This document shows positions 23,142 through 28,586 of a stretch of DNA of 28,586 bases, piece after piece. The position numbers and the translations under genes are program-made. The notes below the pieces were generated by a model that had not been told where the DNA came from, ran no database searches, and saw only the letters and a program-made list of their open reading frames with translations. Position 1 is the first letter of the stretch. Each line of letters begins with the position of its first letter. Origin of the DNA: Acidimicrobiales bacterium (GTDB lineage: Bacteria > Actinomycetota > Acidimicrobiia > Acidimicrobiales > Ilumatobacteraceae); the NCBI GenBank assembly GCA_030833305.1, contig JAURHL010000005.1, forward strand, positions 1 to 28,586, given 5' to 3'.

Positions 23142-24161
23142 ATGAAAGTCGATGGTGGCATCAGCCTGAATCTGCACGAGGCCGCGGCCAGTGCCAAAGA
23201 AGCCGAGGCCGCCGGATACAGCGGTGCCTGGACGGCCGAAACCAACCACGATCCTTTCCTTCCCTTGCTCTTGGCGGCCGAACACACCTCGACCGTGGAA
23301 TTGGGAACGTCGATCGCGGTGGCGTTCGCGCGCAGTCCGATGACCCTGGCCAACACCGCCTGGGACTTGCAGGCGTACTCGAAAGGTCGGTTCATCCTCG
23401 GCCTCGGTAGCCAGATCCAGCCGCACATCACCAAACGCTTCAGCATGCCGTGGAGCAAGCCCGCCGCCCGCATGCGCGAGATGGTGTTGGCCATCCATGC
23501 GATCTGGGACACCTGGCTCACCGGAGCCAAACTCGACTTTCGCGGCGAGTTCTACACCCACACCTTGATGACCCCCTTCTTCACCCCGGCGGCATCGGAC
23601 ATCTCGGCCGTCGGTAAGCCGAAGATCTTCCTGGCCGGTGTGGGCGAACTGATGACCGAGGTCGCCGGCGAGGTCTGCGACGGATTCATCTGTCACGGCT
23701 TCACCACCGAGCGTTACCTCCGCGAGGTCACCATCCCGGCCCTCGAGCGTGGCCGCGCCAAGGCGGGCAAGACGATGGAGGGTTTCGAGATCGTCGGACC
23801 GAGTTTCGTCGTCACCGGGAACAACGAGGACGATCTGGCCAAGGCCAGCGCGGGCACGCGTCAACAGATCGCGTTCTACGGTTCGACGCCGGCGTATCGA
23901 CCCGTTCTCGAGTTGCACGGCTGGGGCGACCTCCAGGACCGACTGAACTCGCTGTCGAAGCAGGGCAAGTGGGTGGAAATGGGCAACGAGATCACCGACG
24001 AGGTGTTGAACACCTTCGCGGTGGTGGGCGAGCCCGAGCACATCGCGCCCGAGTTGACTCACCGGTACGGAGACGTGATCGAGCGCATCTCGTTCTACGC
24101 CCCGTACAAGAGCGACCCCGAGCGTTGGGGCAAGGTCATGGCCGCCCTACGGGCCGCCTGA
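23142..24161 (+). CDS. F420-dependent LLM-class oxidoreductase (TIGR03617-like)
   Basis: The 339-residue protein is a luciferase-like TIM-barrel oxidoreductase. The pattern AASAKEAEAAGYSGAWTAETNHDPFLPLLLAAEHT, LGTSIAVAFARSPMTLANTAWDLQ and GRFILGLGSQIQPHITKRFSMPW fits the actinobacterial F420-dependent subgroup (mycobacterial MSMEG_2256 type). GKPKIFLAGVG and GFICHGFTT line the cofactor end of the barrel. The substrate is unknown. ATG 23142 is set by a strong ribosome binding site (GAGGAG, 23131-23136); the open frame extends further upstream but inside the PAC2 gene. The 43-bp gap to PAC2 suggests the same operon. No F420 biosynthesis genes are nearby. Confidence 0.9.
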   Translation: MKVDGGISLNLHEAAASAKEAEAAGYSGAWTAETNHDPFLPLLLAAEHTSTVELGTSIAVAFARSPMTLANTAWDLQAYSKGRFILGLGSQIQPHITKRFSMPWSKPAARMREMVLAIHAIWDTWLTGAKLDFRGEFYTHTLMTPFFTPAASDISAVGKPKIFLAGVGELMTEVAGEVCDGFICHGFTTERYLREVTIPALERGRAKAGKTMEGFEIVGPSFVVTGNNEDDLAKASAGTRQQIAFYGSTPAYRPVLELHGWGDLQDRLNSLSKQGKWVEMGNEITDEVLNTFAVVGEPEHIAPELTHRYGDVIERISFYAPYKSDPERWGKVMAALRAA

Positions 24162-24268
24162 TCCGTTCAGAGTTCCTCAAGAACGACCCCGACAACTGAC
24201 CGGAGCCCGGCCCCGATCGTGACCTCCAGCGCCGACGGATGTCCCGTCCCCGTCGGCAAGGGGCCCAC

Positions 24269-24529
24269 ATGTACACCACGTCACGACGTCATCTGGCGGC
24301 CGGATTGACCGCACTGATCACCATCTCGCCCCTCGTTCCCGTGATCGCCTGGTCCGTCAGCGCTCGAGCTGGCGAGCGCGTGTCCGAATGCATCGACACG
24401 GTGGTTTTCACGTCGGTGGGGCGTGATGAAGCCGTCGTCTCCCGTTCGTGTCCGGGGCGCATCGCCGAACCGAGCGATCTGGTGGCCCCGAGCCTCACCA
24501 CCATCGACATCCGCAACATCAACCCCTGA
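24269..24529 (+). CDS. Small putative exported protein of unknown function
   Basis: I do not recognise this 86-residue protein. It has a signal-peptide-like start: YTTSRRH supplies positive charge, about 22 hydrophobic residues follow (LAAGLTALITISPLVPVIAW), and a possible signal-peptidase site lies around SVSARAG. The mature part would be about 55 residues with two cysteines (ECIDT and SRSCPG), which could form a disulfide outside the cell. ATG 24269 follows AAGGGG at a plausible distance; an in-frame ATG at 24239 would add ten residues. The 107 bp before it, after the oxidoreductase, show no clear promoter or terminator. The stop is 3 bp from that of the convergent acyl-AMP ligase. Third codon positions are GC-rich, which supports a real gene. 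Confidence 0.55.
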   Translation: MYTTSRRHLAAGLTALITISPLVPVIAWSVSARAGERVSECIDTVVFTSVGRDEAVVSRSCPGRIAEPSDLVAPSLTTIDIRNINP

Positions 24530-24532
24530 GGT

Positions 24533-26266
24533 TCACTCCACCAATTCGAGTCCGTCGCTCAGGTACGTCTCGCGACACTTGGAGCGTTGCAGCTTTCCGC
24601 TGCTCGTCTTGGGCAAGGTTCCCGGGCGAACGAGCATGACGTCGCGGGGCGGAAGTCCCGACACCTCGAGAGCCGCGTGATGAATCGCCTGGCGCACCGA
24701 TTCGGGATCGTCGGTCTTGACCTCGGCCACCACCACCACGGTCTCCTTGCCCTTGTACCCCTCGACGCCGAAGGCGATCACGTTTCCGGCTCGCACCCCC
24801 TCGATGGTCCCGACCGCGCGTTCGATGTCCTCGGGGAACACGTTTCGGCCGCCCACGATGATGACGTCCTTGATGCGACCGCAGATGACCAATTCGCCGT
24901 CGAGCAAGTAGGCGAGATCGCCGGTGCACAACCAGCCCTCGTGGAACATCGCGCGCGTCGCGTCGGGACGCTTGTAGTAGCCGGGGGTCACGCTCGTTCC
25001 CCGTAACAACAACTCCCCGACGTGACGTTCGGGAAGATCCACTCGCGTCTCGGGATCGACGACGCGCATGTCCAAACCCGGCACCGCTTTGCCGAGCAAG
25101 GGCAAACGTCGGACGGCGAGGTCGGGTTCGTCGATCAGCGATTGCGGACTCACCGGTCGCGCCAGGCGTTCGCGCTCCATCACCACCCGATCCACGTCGT
25201 CACAGCGCAACCCACGATGTCGTGGGGGGAACGCGCCGCCGATGGCCACTTCGGCCATTCCGAACGCCGGGAAAATGCTGCCCGCCGAGAATCCGAACGG
25301 TTCGGCCGCGGCCACGAAGGCATCCACCGCGTTCGGATCGACGGGTTCGGCTCCCGACAACGCCAAGGTCAACGAGGACAGATCGATGTCCGTCATCCGC
25401 TTCAACGCCCTGGTCGCCAACACCCACGCGAAGTTGGGTCCGGCGGTGGCCGTTCCCTTCCAATCACTGATCCATTGCATCCAACTGCCGGGATGAGCCA
25501 TGAAGTCCTGGGGGCCCGCCTGCACCAGTTGAACACCGTTGAGCATCGGAATGGACAGGAATCCGACCAACCCCATGTCGTGATAGAGCGGCAACCACGA
25601 CACCATCACTTCGGAAGTGTCGAGTTCGGCCGCCGCACAACTGGCATCCACATTGGCCGTGAGCACCCGATCGGGAATCATCACGCCCTTGGGCTCCGAC
25701 GTCGAGCCGCTGGTGTACTGCAGAATCACCAATCGATCGGGATCGTGTTCGGGAATCTCCAGTCGATCGCCGTTCGGCCGCCCCGGACCCGGCAACACCG
25801 CGTTCATCGACATCGTGGGCGGATCACCCGGAGCGGACTCGTAGAACGCGGCCAACTGGTCGTCGATCAACACCAACTTGGCGTCGCCGTGGCGGATGCG
25901 GGCCCGCGTGCCCTCCACGAACGCCTCGAGCGAGGCCATGCGCATCGGAAGCGGCAGAACCATGCTGGCCATACCCGTCATCCAGCAACCCCGGATGATG
26001 GTCATCAGCGCCCGACTGGTGGGACCGAGGATCGCCACGTGATCACCCGGCACGAGCCCCATCGACTGAAGGATCGCACCGACCGCGCGCGCGTCGTCGT
26101 GAATCTCGCGCCAGGACACGAAGGCCGGACCGTCGACGGGGATCACGCTGTTGCCGACGAATCGCACGCCCGTCGGGGCGTCGGCCGACTCCTCGAGTCG
26201 ATCGATGACCGAGCCGGTGGGCAAGGGTCGCGGTGGTGTGGACGGGCTGTTCATGGTGGGCGCCAT
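24533..26266 (-). CDS. Fatty acyl-AMP ligase-like adenylating enzyme (ANL superfamily)
   Basis: The 577-residue protein activates a carboxylic acid, probably a fatty acid, as the acyl-adenylate. The A3 motif is YTSGSTSEPKGV, followed by WLPLYHDMGLVGFL, wording typical of the FAAL group. AGPNFAWVLATR, SGAEPVD and FPAFGMAEVAIGG (A5) come next, then LCTGDLAYLLDGELVICGRIKD (A7/A8) and VGGRNVFPEDIE. The C-terminal SSGKLQRSKCRETY holds the A10 lysine. FAALs feed acyl-AMP to acyl carrier proteins or polyketide synthases, and none is adjacent, so a stand-alone acyl-CoA synthetase role is possible. The start is uncertain: ATG 26266 (first ATG after a -10-like TACCTT at 26278-26283) or ATG 26254. It is divergent from leuS. 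Confidence 0.85.
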   Translation of the reverse strand: MAPTMNSPSTPPRPLPTGSVIDRLEESADAPTGVRFVGNSVIPVDGPAFVSWREIHDDARAVGAILQSMGLVPGDHVAILGPTSRALMTIIRGCWMTGMASMVLPLPMRMASLEAFVEGTRARIRHGDAKLVLIDDQLAAFYESAPGDPPTMSMNAVLPGPGRPNGDRLEIPEHDPDRLVILQYTSGSTSEPKGVMIPDRVLTANVDASCAAAELDTSEVMVSWLPLYHDMGLVGFLSIPMLNGVQLVQAGPQDFMAHPGSWMQWISDWKGTATAGPNFAWVLATRALKRMTDIDLSSLTLALSGAEPVDPNAVDAFVAAAEPFGFSAGSIFPAFGMAEVAIGGAFPPRHRGLRCDDVDRVVMERERLARPVSPQSLIDEPDLAVRRLPLLGKAVPGLDMRVVDPETRVDLPERHVGELLLRGTSVTPGYYKRPDATRAMFHEGWLCTGDLAYLLDGELVICGRIKDVIIVGGRNVFPEDIERAVGTIEGVRAGNVIAFGVEGYKGKETVVVVAEVKTDDPESVRQAIHHAALEVSGLPPRDVMLVRPGTLPKTSSGKLQRSKCRETYLSDGLELVE

Positions 26267-26277
26267 CGGGCAACGAA

Positions 26278-26283
26278 AAGGTA
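26278..26283 (-). promoter_or_regulatory. Possible -10 box of the acyl-AMP ligase gene
   Basis: TACCTT on the minus strand lies 11 nt before ATG 26266, giving a leader of only a few bases. There is no ribosome binding site and no clear -35. It is one half of the 107-bp divergent gap with leuS. Confidence 0.25.
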
Positions 26284-26358
26284 GTTCGCCGCGCAACGGC
26301 CACCGGTGACCATCGGCGTTTTCCACCCGTGGAGATACGCCCACGACCTGGTTGCCGT

Positions 26359-26364
26359 TACCCT
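26359..26364 (+). promoter_or_regulatory. Possible -10 box of leuS
   Basis: TACCCT lies 9 nt before ATG 26374, and no Shine-Dalgarno sequence is present, so a nearly leaderless mRNA is predicted. I see no T-box, consistent with the very short leader. Confidence 0.33.
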
Positions 26365-26373
26365 TGGGACGCC

Positions 26374-28586
26374 ATGTCATCTGCGAGCAACGACCAGACC
26401 GGCGACGACGCACCGTCGTTGCGTTACACCGCCCGTCTCGCCCAGGACATCGAGGTTCGCTGGCAGGATCGCTGGGAGCGCGAGGGCACCTTCGAAGCCC
26501 CGAACCCGGCCGGCCCGATCGGTGAGCCCTCCAAGGTGGCCGGTCGACCGAAGTTGTTCGTGCTCGACATGTTCCCCTACCCCAGCGGCGCCGGCCTGCA
26601 CGTGGGCCACCCGTTGGGCTACATCGCGACCGACGTTTACGCCCGCTTCAAGCGGATGACCGGATTCAACGTGCTTCACGCCCTCGGCTACGACTCGTTC
26701 GGACTACCCGCCGAACAGCACGCCATCACCACCGGAGTGCATCCCCGCGTCAACACCGAGTCGAACGTGGCGAACATGCGTCGACAGTTGCGTCGACTCG
26801 GATTGGGTCACGATGCCCGTCGGAGCGTCTCCACGACCGACGAAGACTTCTATCGCTGGACCCAATGGATCTTCCTGCAGGTCTACAACAGTTGGTACGA
26901 CGAGCGAATCGGCAAGGCCCGCCCGATCGCCGAGTTGGAGGCCGCATACGCCGAGGGCTCCATCGACACACCCTCGGGCGATTCGTGGTCGAGCATGACA
27001 TCCGCGCAACGACGTGCCGCCGTGGATGCGCGACGTCTCGCCTATCTGTCGCACGCGCCGGTGAACTGGTGCCCGGGGCTCGGCACGATCCTCGCCAACG
27101 AGGAGGTCACCGCCGACGGTCGCAGCGACATCGGCAACTATCCGGTGTTCAAGAAGAACATGCGTCAGTGGATGATGCGCATCACGTCCTACGCCGACCG
27201 GCTGCTCGACGATCTCGACCGTTTGGACTGGCCCGAGCCGATCAAGTTGATGCAGCGCAACTGGATCGGCCGCAGCGAGGGTGCCCGCGTGGACTTCGGC
27301 TCGCACGCCGGAATCATCACCGTCTTCACCACACGGCCGGACACCTTGTTCGGTGCCACCTTCATGGTGCTGGCTCCCGAGCATCCCCTGGTGGAAGCAC
27401 TCACCACGCCCGACAATCGCGACGCGGTGCACGCGTATCGGGACGCGGCCGCGGCCAAGGACTCGATCGATCGCCAGGACGAGACCCGCGAGAAGACCGG
27501 GGTGTTCACGGGCTCGTACGCCGTGAACCCGGTGAACGGGGCACGTATCCCCGTCTGGGTCGCGGACTACGTCCTGATGGGCTACGGGACCGGCGCGATC
27601 ATGGCCGTGCCCTGCGGCGACCAACGCGACTTCGAATTCGCCCGTCGGTTCGGACTCTCCATTCCTGCGATCCAACAACCGCCGTCGGAATGGTTCGAGA
27701 CCCGAGAACTCCCGATCCAGTCCGGCTCCGCCGTGGACACGAGTGCGTGGTCCGAGGCCTTCGTCGGCGACGGCGCCTACATCAACTCCTCGAACGACGG
27801 TGTCTCCCTGGACGGCATCGCCTCGATCGAGGAAGGCAAGCGCCTCATGAACGACTGGCTCGCGACCAACGGGCACGGCGAAGCGACCATCAACTTCAAA
27901 CTGCGCGACTGGCTCTTCAGCCGTCAGCGCTACTGGGGCGAGCCGTTTCCCATCGTGTACGACGAGGACGATCAACCCGTCGCCCTTCCCGAGTCGATGC
28001 TGCCGGTCCTCCTGCCGGAACTGGAGGACTTCAAGCCCCAGGCCCTCGACCCCAACGACGACGTCACCGACCCCATTCCTCCGCTGGCCCGGAGCGCGGA
28101 ATGGCGCGAGGTCACCCTCGATCTCGGTGACGGACCGCGAACGTACCGTCGTGAGATCAACGTCATGCCGCAGTGGGCCGGGTCGTGCTGGTACGAACTG
28201 CGCTATCTCGATCCGACCAATCAGGATCGTTTCGTCGATGCCGCCGTCGAGAAGTACTGGATGGGGCCCGCCGACGGTGGCAACGGAACCACCGGGCACA
28301 CCTGGGGCGTGCCCGATCTCTACGTGGGCGGCGCCGAGCATGCCGTCCTGCATCTGCTGTACGCCCGCTTTTGGCACAAGGTCCTCTTCGATCTCGGCCA
28401 CGTGTCCAGTTCGGAACCCTTCCATCGACTCTTCAATCAGGGGTACGTGCAGGCGTACGCGTACCGCGATCCGCGGGGTCAAGCGGTCCCCGCCGCCGAG
28501 GTCGAGGAAAGCGACGGCAAGTACTTCTACGACGGTGAAGAGGTCGCTCGCGAATACGGCAAGATGGGCAAGAGCCTGAAGAACAT
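26374..28586 (+). CDS. leuS: Leucyl-tRNA synthetase (3' end outside window)
   Basis: LeuRS charges tRNA-Leu with leucine and edits mischarged products. The frame from ATG 26374 is open to the window end, giving 737 residues. The class I HIGH motif is HVGH (76-79) in DMFPYPSGAGLHVGHPLGY. A KRMTGFNVLHALGYDSFGLPAEQ block follows. The CP1 editing domain shows TTRPDTLFGATFMVLAPEH (from about 319) and the expected GTGAIMAVPCGDQRDFEFA. WCPGLGTILANEEV and the catalytic-core MPQWAGSCWYELRYL are also present. The KMSKS motif appears as KMGKS (730-734), the variant usual in actinobacteria, right at the window end. The tRNA-binding C-terminal domain is outside. It is divergent from the acyl-AMP ligase. 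Confidence 0.97.
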   Translation, partial: MSSASNDQTGDDAPSLRYTARLAQDIEVRWQDRWEREGTFEAPNPAGPIGEPSKVAGRPKLFVLDMFPYPSGAGLHVGHPLGYIATDVYARFKRMTGFNVLHALGYDSFGLPAEQHAITTGVHPRVNTESNVANMRRQLRRLGLGHDARRSVSTTDEDFYRWTQWIFLQVYNSWYDERIGKARPIAELEAAYAEGSIDTPSGDSWSSMTSAQRRAAVDARRLAYLSHAPVNWCPGLGTILANEEVTADGRSDIGNYPVFKKNMRQWMMRITSYADRLLDDLDRLDWPEPIKLMQRNWIGRSEGARVDFGSHAGIITVFTTRPDTLFGATFMVLAPEHPLVEALTTPDNRDAVHAYRDAAAAKDSIDRQDETREKTGVFTGSYAVNPVNGARIPVWVADYVLMGYGTGAIMAVPCGDQRDFEFARRFGLSIPAIQQPPSEWFETRELPIQSGSAVDTSAWSEAFVGDGAYINSSNDGVSLDGIASIEEGKRLMNDWLATNGHGEATINFKLRDWLFSRQRYWGEPFPIVYDEDDQPVALPESMLPVLLPELEDFKPQALDPNDDVTDPIPPLARSAEWREVTLDLGDGPRTYRREINVMPQWAGSCWYELRYLDPTNQDRFVDAAVEKYWMGPADGGNGTTGHTWGVPDLYVGGAEHAVLHLLYARFWHKVLFDLGHVSSSEPFHRLFNQGYVQAYAYRDPRGQAVPAAEVEESDGKYFYDGEEVAREYGKMGKSLKN

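Noticed and set aside
23046..24062. 338-residue minus-strand frame opposite the LLM oxidoreductase
   Set aside because: It has no motif; the plus-strand gene has a strong ribosome binding site and clear family features.
1..28586. CRISPR arrays, insertion sequences, attachment sites or horizontally acquired islands
   Set aside because: No spaced direct repeats, transposase or integrase genes were found. The one tRNA is not flanked by an integrase or a partial tRNA copy that I can see.

Overview
This is a contiguous 28.6 kb chromosomal segment from a high-GC actinobacterium. A BldD-type regulator with a cyclic-di-GMP signature, a TIGR03617-like F420-dependent luciferase-like oxidoreductase, a PAC2 protein, the KMGKS variant in LeuRS and many apparently leaderless starts all point to Actinobacteria. 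The gene content would suit the class Acidimicrobiia, but that placement is an inference. Base composition and codon use look uniform. I see no insertion sequence, phage, integron or CRISPR array. Genes are packed tightly, and no gene-free stretch exceeds about 140 bp.

Layout. (1) 1-2080, + strand: the C-terminal part of a TetR regulator, a 36-bp imperfect palindrome over a consensus -35 box, and a DHA2-type drug exporter. (2) 2061-4233, - strand: a surface-polysaccharide acyltransferase with a C-terminal SGNH domain, and tRNA-Val(GAC). (3) 4292-8803, - strand: hrcA, dnaJ, rsmE, bldD and hemW, with several start/stop overlaps. (4) 8859-14596, - strand: lepA, an EntS-like exporter, a HisD-family dehydrogenase with an altered active site, and a class I photolyase. 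(5) 14734-14988, + strand: rpsT, divergent from lepA. (6) 14996-21061, - strand: a thioredoxin-TPR protein, glpD, comEA, comEC and holA. An unrecognised four-helix membrane protein gene lies on the opposite strand between comEA and comEC. (7) 21153-24529, + strand: an ACAD10/11-like phosphotransferase, a PAC2 protein, an F420-dependent oxidoreductase and a small exported protein. (8) 24533-26266, - strand: a fatty acyl-AMP ligase, divergent from leuS (26374 to the window end, incomplete).

Most of the window is housekeeping: translation (lepA, rpsT, leuS, rsmE, tRNA-Val), protein folding (hrcA, dnaJ, thioredoxin-TPR), replication (holA), DNA uptake (comEA, comEC), repair (photolyase) and heme handling (hemW). 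The items most worth follow-up are: the HisD paralogue, whose two changed zinc-ligand positions look like a reciprocal swap (Gln to Glu and Asp to Asn); the BldD orthologue embedded in a heat-shock/translation operon; a repeated -10-like motif placed 6-10 nt before start codons that have no ribosome binding site; the unknown membrane gene inside the com locus; and the TetR operator candidate. I found no clearly new multi-gene system.
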